From Symsagittifera roscoffensis (taxonomy: Eukaryota; Xenacoelomorpha; Acoela; Convolutidae), in the NCBI RefSeq assembly GCF_963678635.1, contig NC_087066.1, positions 27,240,572 through 27,304,571 of the forward strand: a DNA stretch of 64,000 nucleotides, written 5' to 3'. Each line of letters begins with the position of its first letter. Position 1 is the stretch's first letter. Shown here in pieces: positions 1 through 9,892 of the stretch. Under the pieces are notes generated by a model, which was given only the letters and a program-made list of their open reading frames with translations, searched no databases and was not told the DNA's origin. A program made the position numbers and the translations under genes.

Positions 1-22
1 ATCTAGCAATGTAACATCAGGC

Positions 23-1687
23 ATGAATTCCGACACTAACTCACAAATTTCAGTTTTATACTCCATCTCACAGCTAAATAACCCGAATATTGAAACCCCC
101 GATGAATTTGCCGACTCAGAACCATCTCCATCCAATAATTTCCATAACCCTTCTCATTTTTCTCAACCTCCCTTTCAACCCATATTGTCAAATAACCCTG
201 ACCCCATCACTCCTACACCCTCTTATGCTTCCCAAGTTACCCCAACCTACTCCTCATACCACTCTGACCAATCATCTCCAGATACCCCTCGAATCTCACC
301 AGAGCTAGACAATTTTATTACCCTCCAACAACAACCCTACCACCTTAACACCCCGACCATAAACCAAATCTCCTCCACTACAAATTCAACCAATCCTCCT
401 ACACCCTCTTCAAATTATACTGAATCATTAGCACCATCATCCACATCAACTGAATCCTCACTCAATACTAATAGAGCTTACCGCACTTTTAAAAGAAAAT
501 TCCCCAACCATCCTTTCCCAGCAAAACCAGGAACAGCCCGTGAATACATCAATCACCCCCAGCATACTAACACAAGAGAATTTTTAGCTATCACTTTACC
601 CTCATTTCCACAATACACCTTAAACACCCCTCATGACGCTAACGAAACACGCAACTTTGTAGACGAATACGTTTTAATGCCCACTCTCTCTTGGACCTCA
701 TACTATCATTTCACTAACCCTCTTTGCTTACCTTTAACCAACACTTCCATCGATACAGACCGAAACAAAGACATGCTATATCGACTAACTACACCACTCA
801 CCGCTAGACAATTTACTTACGTAGGATATAAAAAATCACTAAAAATACACACTGCACCTAGAGCTAATGAATATACACTAGAATACTACGATCACAACAT
901 CATAAGAGCTAACCAAGATCAATTCTTAGATGAAGATCGCTTCGCTAATCCACAAATCACCGAGAAATTTTTCATCAAGACACCATATGTATTTACACTA
1001 AACATCTTTGACCGAAAGTTTGATCACATTATTTCAGAAGCACTAACAGGCACACAAGCATACGAAAGTTTTAAAGAACGCTTCCAAATCTTCTCACTAA
1101 CCTTTCATTTCCTTGCACCACACGAAAGAGATTTACACTGCTCACACGATATTATGTTGCGAACTAAACAAACACATACATACAGTTACTATCGTTTCAT
1201 CCAAAATCACTTTGACCTCCACACACCCTCTAGACAACCACACCATCGTTTCCAATTCATCAATTCAAAATACACTTCACCATATTTCCTAAATTTCACA
1301 TATTGTATTAAAGACACTAACCTTCATGGTATTCTTCGTAATTATGACCCCATAACCCAAATGTACATCTTCTGTCCCATCACCAAGACCTTCAACGCCG
1401 AAGAATCCCGACCCTTCCTTATCCCGCACGAGTTTGTACAGCCTATAGAAATCCCCATTTTAGAATTCATCCATAACACTACATTTAACCACAAATTATA
1501 TAACTTAATCCAAAACACACCTTATGAGTTTGCAGTAGGCACTGAAGAACTAACCACCATTAAGGCACTTCAATTGCTTTGGCCACTACTTCAAACTAAA
1601 AATATCATCCGCATATTAGCTAAACTACTCACAACTTCAGAACTAATTCACGACATCTTCCCCCACGGTTTTTTCCCCGACGACTAA
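23..1687 (+). CDS. Unrecognised 554-aa protein of LTR element copy A
   Basis: I do not recognise this protein. It starts at an ATG and is open for 554 codons. Residues 1 to about 150 are low-complexity and rich in Ser, Thr, Pro, Asn and Gln. Residues 150-554 look like folded sequence, rich in Phe, Tyr, His and charged residues. I see no signal peptide, membrane helix, CCHC knuckle, protease, polymerase or integrase motif, so it is neither a standard Gag nor a standard envelope. Its place, upstream of the 3' non-coding block and LTR shared with copy B, fits a third ORF located after pol. A possible splice acceptor (ACATCAG) lies just before the ATG, and a strong donor follows the stop codon directly. 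The intact length suggests recent selection or a young copy. It could instead be an unusual gag. Confidence 0.6.
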   Translation: MNSDTNSQISVLYSISQLNNPNIETPDEFADSEPSPSNNFHNPSHFSQPPFQPILSNNPDPITPTPSYASQVTPTYSSYHSDQSSPDTPRISPELDNFITLQQQPYHLNTPTINQISSTTNSTNPPTPSSNYTESLAPSSTSTESSLNTNRAYRTFKRKFPNHPFPAKPGTAREYINHPQHTNTREFLAITLPSFPQYTLNTPHDANETRNFVDEYVLMPTLSWTSYYHFTNPLCLPLTNTSIDTDRNKDMLYRLTTPLTARQFTYVGYKKSLKIHTAPRANEYTLEYYDHNIIRANQDQFLDEDRFANPQITEKFFIKTPYVFTLNIFDRKFDHIISEALTGTQAYESFKERFQIFSLTFHFLAPHERDLHCSHDIMLRTKQTHTYSYYRFIQNHFDLHTPSRQPHHRFQFINSKYTSPYFLNFTYCIKDTNLHGILRNYDPITQMYIFCPITKTFNAEESRPFLIPHEFVQPIEIPILEFIHNTTFNHKLYNLIQNTPYEFAVGTEELTTIKALQLLWPLLQTKNIIRILAKLLTTSELIHDIFPHGFFPDD

Positions 1688-1690
1688 CAG

Positions 1691-1770
1691 GTAAGTATGA
1701 ATTAAATGAATATTACTAACTAATTAAAATATTGAAAAAACTCACCATTCTTTATTCATGTTTTCTTTAG
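1691..1770 (+). other. Possible 80-bp intron just after the 554-aa ORF stop
   Basis: The sequence CAG|GTAAGTATG begins 3 bases after the TAA stop, and TTTTCTTTAG ends 80 bp later. Both match metazoan splice consensus well, with a pyrimidine-rich stretch before the acceptor. An intron this close to a stop would normally not trigger transcript decay. This is inferred from sequence only. Confidence 0.4.
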
Positions 1771-1900
1771 ATTTTTAGCCTTCATCCGACGATCACCTAC
1801 AAAAACCACAAAAGACAAATAAAAATCGCAAATTTCATCAAACAAATTTCCAAAATTCTATTAATCTCTTACACATATAAATTTATAAATTCAATACCAA

Positions 1901-2044
1901 TGCAGTAAATTAATTTATAAAATTTTCCCCCAAAAGCAGTAAATCTACATATGATGAAAATTTGTATCTTAAAATTCCCCCATTACTAGCAGTAAATTTC
2001 CAAATTCTATGCAGTAAATTAATAAAATGCAATTGCAGTACTAA
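1901..2044 (+). repeat. Cluster of GCAGTAAAT motifs
   Basis: GCAGTAAAT occurs at 1902, 1936, 1989 and 2011, with a variant GCAGTACTA near 2035. The spacing is irregular, and runs of C precede two of the copies. The cluster lies in the non-coding stretch between the 554-aa ORF and the 3' block of copy A. Function unknown; it may be a decayed tandem repeat or an RNA element of the retrotransposon. Confidence 0.4.
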
Positions 2045-2688
2045 CCTTTTGATATTTTCATTCACTCGCACAGAAATTCTATCCATACTCGCACAGCTCG
2101 CCCACGAAGAATTGTTTAAAATAATGAATTTCAGTTTCAAGTTTTCACACTCAATAACTCTAATACACGATAACAAGTTTCAAACTTTCCTTTAACCCGG
2201 TTGGAGAGGAATCATATACTAAACAAAACTAACCAACGCAGCTTACTAAATACCACAAATCATAGAATAACAGCATGACTAAGAAAAGGAAACCAACGGT
2301 ACCCAAACCGGATTAACCCAGTTTAAAACTGGATAATTTATTCTTTTGAAGACTATTATAAAGTCTTAGAAAGAAATAATAAAACACAAAAAAGTCGAAA
2401 GACAAACCCATACCACAAACAATTTGATTTTTGAAAAAAAGGACACAACCAAAGAAACATAAGTAAAACCACAACAAACCCAACATAAAACGTTGTCACA
2501 TAACAGGACCCCTCACAAAAACCGCATGAAATCATACTCCCACACCTGGCCTAACCCACCAGGAAAGGACGTCCTGAGCATGCTCTATAGCCGGCCTAAC
2601 CCACCGCGCTACATCCACGCTTTGTGACCACACCTTTATTTTTAATAAGAGCTACTCAAGGGTGAGTAACTCTTCAAAATAACCGAAC
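2045..2688 (+). other. Non-coding interior of copy A
   Basis: AT-rich, with only short ORFs, and no counterpart that I can find in copy B. A short stretch near 2510-2630 repeats the phrase GGCCTAACCCACC twice. No gene is supported. Confidence 0.4.
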
Positions 2689-3252
2689 TAAAACAAAAAG
2701 CTTTTGTGAAAACAACTAACTAAAATCATGATTAAAAAATATTAAACTAATAAAAGTTTTATAAAATGTAAAATCACATGATGCAATATATAGATCAGAA
2801 TACAACACCAAGGACGAACATCAAAAGACAAGACGACCTCACTACACTCGAGAGAGAATGACCAACTACAATCGATATGCCACTCACAATCACAACTCAA
2901 AGGATTTAGAGTACGACTTGACTTCGCAGAAAAGGACTTCATTGAACTAGACCAATGACCACCTCGATGTTCAAGTATACGTACAGATCCGAGTAATCAG
3001 GCATCCCCTCCACGCACAATCTCCACGCCATTCCCAAGCTAGATCAGATACAAAGGAAGTTCTCCCTGAAGAACAGAAAAACCTGACATAGCCAACCATT
3101 CTGAAATCAGAATTGGTTTTGTTGCAAAGACTCAGTCGTTGTCACAAGGAGAAGCGAAAGAAAATTGTGATGTTCGCCAAATACCAACGTCCATCATCCA
3201 TCCTTGAACTACAGAAGAACTGTTCTAAAAAACACTGTAAAACCCGGATGGG
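2689..3252 (+). other. 3' non-coding block shared with copy B
   Basis: Closely similar by eye to 24340-24895 of copy B, beginning AAAACAAAAAGCTTTTGTG in both. It ends GTAAAACCCGGATGGG directly before the LTR in both copies, so that end would be the plus-strand priming region, although it is not a classical polypurine tract. The short antisense ORFs here are conserved only because the DNA is. Confidence 0.6.
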
Positions 3253-3660
3253 TGGAACCTGATCTAAACTATATTTTATGATTGGATAAATTAAATGTTT
3301 TACCAATGTAAAGTATTTAATATTAACCAATCATGATCCATCTAACTAACAACCCACTTATTTGTAAGTGCTGAAGTTACTTGTAATTTCAGCACCAGAG
3401 AGATTTGAATTTAACTTAGAAATTAGTTGGACTCTCCCGAGCACTTCAGCAGCCGCAATAAACCAGTATACCCTAGATCTATTGAGCCTAGCAGAGACTA
3501 GTTAAACAACCTGAGACTAGATAGTATAAGAGTAAGATTAGGATCGGTATTAGACTAAGAAGTTGCACGAATCTATCCGGCCGAAAATAAGATAGCGTGA
3601 CGAGCAGACGGTGTACCCTATCCGAAATTACTCTATGAGTTACGCCCCAGTCATAACTCA
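3253..3660 (+). repeat. 3' LTR of copy A (408 bp)
   Basis: Begins TGGAACCTGA and ends CATAACTCA (a TG...CA LTR). It aligns end to end with the two 410-bp LTRs of copy B, with more differences than those two show between themselves. Its end is 55 bp from the stop codon of a host exon on the opposite strand. Confidence 0.85.
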
Positions 3661-3715
3661 ATATTCATTCTTTCTTCGATCTCCTGAACACGCACAGAAT
3701 CAAAGCTTAACAACA

Positions 3716-3968
3716 TTACAAAGTAGATGTTCTGCTAGCACTGAAAGCGGGAGTCAGGAATTTCCTCTTACTCCCCCCGCCACCCTGTCCCCCACCCGCG
3801 CTGCCAATTGACCTCTGGCGACTCAGTTTGGCCCCACCCTCCTCATTGTTGATGTTCTTGCGGGAAGAGAAACCCTCACAGAACTTCCTGCCGCACCAGA
3901 ATGCGATGGCTATGAACACTACAGTTGAGAGGAAGACGGCGAAGAAAGCGGTGGTGGCAAACAGTAGG
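3716..3968 (-). CDS. Last exon of a host membrane protein (TM plus cytoplasmic tail)
   Basis: On the minus strand an acceptor (GTTTGTTTCAG) is followed by an open frame of about 84 codons to a TAA at 3718-3716. The exon is GC-richer than its surroundings, as expected for host coding DNA. It encodes a hydrophobic helix of about 25 residues (LLFATTAFFAVFLSTVVFIA and onward), then WCGRKFC, then a Ser/Arg/Gly-rich tail. This looks like the C-terminal transmembrane segment and cytoplasmic tail of a single-pass or multi-pass protein. One base of the split first codon comes from the previous exon. I do not recognise the family. The preceding exons would lie to the right, and the first-exon candidate at 25774-25889 on the same strand could belong to the same gene, but nothing proves it. 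Confidence 0.55.
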
Positions 3969-4075
3969 CTGAAACAAACTCAAACTTAAAAAATTTAGAC
4001 CTAATTATCATAATTTAATGATTTATTTAAAAAAAAATCATCTGGTAGAACATGCATGTTGATGTTCCGGATACA

Positions 4076-4979
4076 CCCGGGTTGACCTCCATATACCAAA
4101 AATGCTAGTCATACAATTTCATAAACTAAGTCTATGAAAAAATACTAATCATACAAGTTTCATAAATTTTGCTAAAATGGTGTCGTCGAATTTTCGAAGA
4201 ATTTTTTTCTTGTTTTGGCATAAAATTCGATGTATCGTACTAAAAAAAAAGAAAAACTTTCTGTCAAAAAAAAATGCGAATCATATAATTTCCATATATG
4301 GAAAATGTATGACTAGCATTTTTATGATGGCGACGACAAAAATTTTTCGAGTTTTTTTTCAACCGCAAATTGATTTTCTTACTCAAACAAACATTTTTTG
4401 TAAATAAAAATTTTGCATGCAAAATTTAATTTTTTGTGTGTATAACATAGTCCTGGATATACTAAAAATTGGATTTTTTTTCCTTTACTCTTCATAAATT
4501 TGTCAAAAAAGCTTAAAACTCCTCTTTCTTTTGTATGACATGTTTTTTGCATGAAACTGGTTTAGAAATAATTCAAAGTTTAGAAAAAATCATCTTTGGA
4601 GATTTTTGCCAAAATTTAAAAGTTCGTTATATTCGTTATATTATTTGTGTCAGACGGACTTAAAACATTTCAGGCTATTTCCATTGCATTTTTAATGCGA
4701 GACGGTCAAACCTTTGGTTACTACGTTTGAGTAACCAAGGCTTATGTCATTTGTGTTTGGTTACGAACACAACCAAAAAATTTTGAGAAATTAAAATGTA
4801 AAAAATCAATATTATTGGTTTATGGAAAAATGCTAGTCATACAATTTCCATATATGAAAAAACACTACTCATAGACTTTTCATGCAATTTTCTGTACTTA
4901 TGGAATTGCATGAAAAGTGTATGATTAGCATTTTTCTATTTATAAAAATTGTATGACTAGCATTTTTGGTCAACCCGGG
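4076..4979. mobile_element. Inverted-repeat element, about 900 bp
   Basis: Ends are CCCGGGTTGACC at the left and GGTCAACCCGGG at the right. Behind each lies the motif ATGCTAGTCATACAATT, repeated in both orientations inside the element (near 4110, 4840 and 4950, with variants near 4280). It has no transposase ORF; a 76-codon ORF at 4177-4407 is unsupported. This is a non-autonomous DNA-transposon-like or fold-back element. I found no convincing target duplication. Confidence 0.6.
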
Positions 4980-5151
4980 CACTTAAAAAACTCTCCCCTC
5001 GACCCTCCTATGGTATCTACTAATAAATTTCTACCCCTACAAATAAAAGCAGTACATTAGCACTGGAGTAGTCTTTTTAAAACTCAAATTCAGCTGCGCT
5101 CTGATTGATCTAAAACTCGCTGATTTAACCTACTTTACAACATCCTCCCCT

Positions 5152-6700
5152 AGAAATGGACAGAAGACCGCAACATCATTCCCGCTGAGCAAGCCGGCTT
5201 CCAGCCTTTCCGGTCTACCTCAGAAGTTCTCGCTAGCATGGACGGTCTGCAGAGGAAGAAGCGGACGCTGCTCGTAGCGGTTGATTTCAAAGCCGCGTTT
5301 GACAAAGTGTGGCGAGGGGGCTTGCTTAGAGACCTCGCCAAACACGGTCTGTCAGGAAGGTGCCTCAGATGGCTCCACTCGTGGCTTGCGGACCGGAGAT
5401 CGCTGGTCAAGTGGAACAACAGGACAAGCAGGGTCAAAGTGTTCTCTCAGGGTAGCCCCCTTTTCCCTCTTTTGTACTGCATAGCCACGGCTGATCTCCC
5501 GAGACGGGTCAAAGCGGCAGCGCCTACAGCAGCACCAAGACAGTTTGCAGACGAGTTGACGATTGGTGCAGCAGCAGACACTCCCGGCGAAGCGGCAACT
5601 AACACACAGATAGCACTGAACGTCATAACCGAATGGGCAGCAGAACACCATGTGATGATTTCAGTCGAGAAGACGGAAGCCGTGGTTGTCTCGCTCGATC
5701 CTCGCGAAACAGCTGGCAAAGCCCAGCCACCGATAACTTTGCTAGAAAGGAACATCGACTACAAGAAGGAAGTGACGATACTGGGAGTCCAAATCGACTC
5801 ACAGCTGAGGTTCGGCAACCACGCCCAGAAAGCCTGCAAGAAGCTCCGCAAGCGAAACCAGATACTTCAGGCGCTGGCAGGCAGAGTCTGGGGGATGAGT
5901 GCTACCGACCTCAAAAGACTCTACATGGCTTATGTCAGACCCGGCGGTTTATACGCAGCGGAAGTGTGGAGTGCGTTCACAGCAGACTCACACATAGCTC
6001 ATCTGGAGACCTGCAAAAACATGACAGCCCGGGCCATCACAGGAGCACCGAAAGGCTCGCCAGCCGACCAAACAAGGGCTGAGATAGCGCTCACGACCAT
6101 CAGACAAGAAATCGAAGACTCTGCAGCCAAACTGCTGATCAGATGCAGCCAGTTCCCAGAAGACCACCACCTACGTGCACTGCGCCAGCCAGGAGGAGAA
6201 GACAACACACGCCAGGACTGGAGATCTACTGCCCGGAGACGCCTAGCCACCATCAAAGAAGGCAGAGACCCGAGAGAGGCCCTGAACATGGACAGAGATG
6301 ACCGACGACTAGAAGACTACCTACACCAAGTCCCGGCTCATGACTTCCATCGCAGAGCAACCGGAGGGCAGCCCATGCCGACAGAATGCAGAAGAAGAGA
6401 GGAAAAAGTTATCCTGCACAAACTCAGGCTGAATAGGGCGCCATTCCTACAAGCAACAAAACACAGACACGGACAAGTGGATGACCCAAGCTGCCCCTAC
6501 TGTAATAACGGAGAAGAAAATACAGAACACGTACTCCTAAATTGCAGCATCTGGGATAAAGAGCAGAAGGACACACTTGGAGAAAACCCGAAACTAGACG
6601 TACTTCAGACAAATACAACCGCCGTCTTGGAATACTTGGGGAGAATTGGTGTTTACCCCCCGTCAGCACTGTAGACGGCCTACAACTAACAACAACAACC
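5152..6700 (+). mobile_element. 5'-truncated non-LTR retrotransposon (LINE)
   Basis: A GC-richer block flanked by a 9-bp direct repeat, TCCTCCCCT (5143-5151 and 6701-6709). That repeat is part of a palindrome which becomes continuous once the block is removed. The left end begins inside the reverse transcriptase domain, and the right end finishes in an AAC-rich tail (CTAACAACAACAACC). These are the marks of target-primed reverse transcription with 5' truncation. It sits about 1.2 kb from the host exon at 3716-3968. Confidence 0.8.
5157..6674 (+). CDS. LINE ORF2 fragment: reverse transcriptase with C-terminal zinc motif
   Basis: The open frame enters from the truncated 5' end (5157, no true start) and runs about 505 codons to TAG. 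The first residues (AEQAGFQPFRST) match the fingers region of LINE reverse transcriptases. Motif A is VAVDFKAAFD. The next motif reads QGSPLFPLLY, and the catalytic motif C reads FADE where FADD or YADD is expected, which should damage activity. The C-terminus has a CX2CX8HX4C zinc motif (CPYC...H...C) typical of jockey/R1/CR1-type ORF2 tails. The endonuclease domain is lost by truncation. The frame is otherwise free of stops, which suggests a fairly recent insertion. The exact clade is not certain from the sequence alone. Confidence 0.8.
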   Translation, partial: WTEDRNIIPAEQAGFQPFRSTSEVLASMDGLQRKKRTLLVAVDFKAAFDKVWRGGLLRDLAKHGLSGRCLRWLHSWLADRRSLVKWNNRTSRVKVFSQGSPLFPLLYCIATADLPRRVKAAAPTAAPRQFADELTIGAAADTPGEAATNTQIALNVITEWAAEHHVMISVEKTEAVVVSLDPRETAGKAQPPITLLERNIDYKKEVTILGVQIDSQLRFGNHAQKACKKLRKRNQILQALAGRVWGMSATDLKRLYMAYVRPGGLYAAEVWSAFTADSHIAHLETCKNMTARAITGAPKGSPADQTRAEIALTTIRQEIEDSAAKLLIRCSQFPEDHHLRALRQPGGEDNTRQDWRSTARRRLATIKEGRDPREALNMDRDDRRLEDYLHQVPAHDFHRRATGGQPMPTECRRREEKVILHKLRLNRAPFLQATKHRHGQVDDPSCPYCNNGEENTEHVLLNCSIWDKEQKDTLGENPKLDVLQTNTTAVLEYLGRIGVYPPSAL

Positions 6701-6891
6701 TCCTCCCCTTTCTTGAGGGGGGATTGTTAAGTAGATCCCAAGTTCCTACTCAGTTAAGTTGTTTCATTGAGTAATAAATCAACCATGAAACGCGTCAGCC
6801 AGGATTTAACAGTATTATTTAATTGCTTACATTCCGAGAATGAAAAAAATTCAAAATAAATTTGAAAAAAAAAACGTAGATAAAACAATTA

Positions 6892-7943
6892 CGAGGCCAA
6901 ATTGGGCATTTGGTGAATTGTGAGTGGAATACGCAGCAAGCCAAAATCCAATTTAGTGCAAAATCTGCAATTTTTTTGATTTCTTTGATATTCTGGATTT
7001 GCTATTTTGGATTCCAAAAATCAGCGAGTTTATGAAATCTGCAACAATATTTGCGGAAACCGGAACAGTTCCTGGAATCCACAACTAAATAACAAAATAA
7101 ACCCATAGTTAAAATGACTTATTGCGGAAACCATAATTGCAAACGGAATCTGAAAACTGTAAGCGGATGCGGATTCCGCAAATTGTTAGCAAAAACCGCA
7201 TTGTTTTGCGGATTCCAGTATCATATATAGTTACGTTATGAAAATTTTTTTCTAAATCAAATCTTTTTTAGATCATCCGCGAGACTGTTCAACTGTTAAA
7301 TCTCCCCTATTACCATTAAATTTAAGTCTTCAGCTAAACCTTTAAAACTGAAAAAACGAACACGTTTCCGATCTCAAGAACTGAAAAACTGAACACTTTT
7401 TGATCTCAAACGCTGAAAGAATGAACATTTCCGATTTCAAATACTAACAATTTGAGCATTTTTTCTGATCTCAAATATCGAAAAATGAAAACGAACTGAA
7501 ATGAACTATTTCATGGGTTATAATGCTGAAATTAAATCAGTTTGATTGATTCCAAATATCAAAGGGGAAAATCCATGTTTTTATATGAACATTATTTAAG
7601 ATTTGTTATTCGACTCCAAAAAAAACAACAAAAAAATCTTTGCTTTTAATTCAGCATTTGCTGGATAAAATTTTTAGGTATAGCTCTTGATTGTTCACGC
7701 GAGGATTGGTTCAGTTCAGTGTAACAAACAAAATTAAGATCCACTTATTTTTGTGGAAGCCGCTTACATTTACGGAAGCCGCATACATGCGAAATTCGCC
7801 TACTTTGCGGAATTTAGAACTTCTAGCTTAAAATTTGTACGTGGAATCCACATAATTTTCGGAAAATCTTTAAAGACTTCTCTCTGGAATCCACGAATGT
7901 ACAGACACTAAATTGCATGCTATCCAGTTCACAGTTTGGCCTT
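6892..7943. mobile_element. Inverted-repeat element, about 1 kb
   Basis: The left end reads CGAGGCCAAATTGGGCATTT; the right end reads, inverted, AAGGCCAAACTGTGAACTGG. Inside, the words GCGGATTCC and GGAATCCGC recur in both orientations (7030-7210 and 7750-7870). A related end appears near 40990-41030 in the last intron of the dioxygenase gene. No ORF and no clear target duplication. Confidence 0.4.
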
Positions 7944-9250
7944 GTTATCATATAATTATCTGATTCAAATTTTGGAGATAAGAATTGATGTTTTTGCTGC
8001 GTATCAGAAAATATAGTCCTTGTAATTTGTTTTTAAGCTTTTCTCAGCGATTTTTAATTGAAACAAGGTTAATCGGAAATGTTTTCTAGCCCGGAAACTA
8101 GCACAAAACATTCCGATCAATTTCGTAAAAAACTTAAAAAACAATTGTTTCTTTTCTTCGTTTTAGTGTCGTTGTTTTTGTCCATGGTGCGCTGAGAGCA
8201 CTGCACAAACGCATAGATTATGCGTAATTCTGAATTGTTGGCTTCAAAAATGATTAACAGACAAAAGTTTTATAGAAAACAAGGAACCCATCCAAATCTT
8301 CTACGATAAAATTTTGAAAAAAAAATACGTTCAAAGTCTACATTTTTCATACTAGCTAATCAACAGAAAAATTTAAGCGTTAGGCTGGTTTAGAAAGAAA
8401 GTTTACAGTTTTTGACAGTTGTTACAACGTAAAAAGCATTTTTGAATTAAAATTTGCATAATACTAACTACGATAGCCGGTTTCTGTGCAAGTAGCGCAG
8501 AAATTTCTGACCTGTCTTAAAAATACCAAAAAAAGTATTTGTTTTTTCAAACTATAATCGTTTTTTTTCTGCGTGGTGCGATAAAAGCGATCTGAACGAG
8601 AAACTAGAGCTTAAGCATGTGCGAAAATCATAATAATATAAGTAAACTAGAAAATAATTAATGCGGGAAAAATGACTAGAAAAACAAAACAATCAATGGT
8701 CGGAACAATACAAATTTTTTTCCAAGCCTCTTAGTTTGTAGGCGACGCGTTTGAAAAATGTGAAAAAATACCTACTTGTGAACCAATAACAAATTTATGC
8801 TAATTGTGGCAAACTTAGATTAGGTTTGAAAAAAACTCAGATTCCTTCGGCTTTGATTGAAAATTCAAAAAAGAAAAATATAGAATCAGCACATTTTTTT
8901 GAATTGAAAGTAAAAAGTTTTGCTCTGTAAATAAATAAATTAAATACAAGTCAAGATAGTTGGTTTGCTAAAAACAAATTGTCATTGGCTGCCCTTCAAT
9001 TTTGTCCCATCTCTCTATTTATAGCAGCATTTTTAAACCAGATTGTAGAAAACGATCAACTGTTTGAAACATCAAATAAATTGGGAAGTAAAACTTTGTT
9101 CCTGAAAAAATCGTCTTCAGCTCTGAAATAGATTAGTCTCCTTTCGGATTGTAATAATAGGAAAAATAATTTTCATCAAAATCATAGCTTCGATGAAAAA
9201 ATGCTCATATCTCAATTCAAATACCGACTTCCTCAAATCTTAATTCGAAA
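7944..9250. other. No gene seen
   Basis: AT-rich intergenic or repeat-derived DNA with only short random ORFs. I see no splice-bounded coding stretch. Confidence 0.4.
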
Positions 9251-9417
9251 CGGTTTTAACTAGCATTTTTCTGAAGATCTGGGCGTTTGAAAATTGCCCG
9301 CTTTGAAGATATTATCAATGATGCCGATGGAGTACGCTGGGTATTTTTGAGAGGCGAAGTATCCCCCTTTTTAAATTGAAGTGAGTCATGACAATTGGTC
9401 TAAATATTAATCAATAA

Positions 9418-9858
9418 TTCGAAACGCCCAATGATTTTTTGATTTGAAATTTTTTTTGAAAATCATCCCCCACACGCCATATAAAGTACAAAAAGAGAGA
9501 TTTCGTTCCTTGTAACACATCAATTATGGCAAATAAGCTTCGTTCAACCAATTTGGAACGATTTCTAAGACGGATTAACTCACCGCTTACGCGTTAATAG
9601 CGCGAAATATATCGCGCGTTAATTGTCCCAAATTGGCAAAAATGGCAATCTTTAAACCCCATAACTTTACGAAAAATGATCACAGGTGAAATATCTTTTG
9701 AAATTTGAGCTCAGGACAACAATACCTTTCGAATGATATAAAAAATTCCGTCAAAAATGGCTAGTTAAAAAGTCGAAATTTGTCTGAAGAAAAAAAAACC
9801 CACCCCGAGCACAATTATTCCGTCACTTTCGTATCGAAAGTCGGAACAATAATGCGAT
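9418..9858 (+). repeat. X repeat copy (left end missing)
   Basis: Contains the family core GCGCGTTAATTGTCCCAAAT, the line GTCAAAAATGGCTAGTTAAA and the terminal hairpin ACTTTCGTATCGAAAGT. The AGGGCGAAGCCCT hairpin end is missing. It lies tail to tail with the next copy. Confidence 0.7.
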
Positions 9859-9892
9859 CAATTAGCTTGCCTCAATTCAATTTAAAGTTATC

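Larger units (their letters stand above)
1..3660 (+). mobile_element. LTR retrotransposon copy A, 3' portion
   Basis: The right part of an LTR element whose 5' end lies outside the window. It holds a long ORF (23-1687), about 1 kb of non-coding DNA, a 3' non-coding block (from about 2689) and one LTR (3253-3660). The 3' block and the LTR are clearly homologous by eye to 24340-25305 of the complete copy B, so both belong to one family. No reverse transcriptase, integrase or protease is visible here. Copy A may carry the ORF that follows pol in the full-length element, but that is inference, since no full-length copy is in the window. Confidence 0.75.
5125..6760. mobile_element. Short palindromic element split by the LINE
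   Basis: Without the LINE, 5125-5151 joins 6710-6757 to give a hairpin: left arm CCTACTTTACAACATCCTCC, a short loop with CTTTCTTGAG, and right arm GGGGGGATTGTTAAGTAG. The same palindrome occurs inside the element at 61568-61769, where adjoining DNA is also homologous in inverted orientation (the stretch with CTGATTG near 5101-5110). Only the arms are this element. Confidence 0.5.

Noticed and set aside
2742-2942. Minus-strand ORF conserved between copies A and B (also 24407-24589)
   Set aside because: Conserved because the 3' blocks are homologous DNA. It is antisense to the element, with differing C-termini and no domain.
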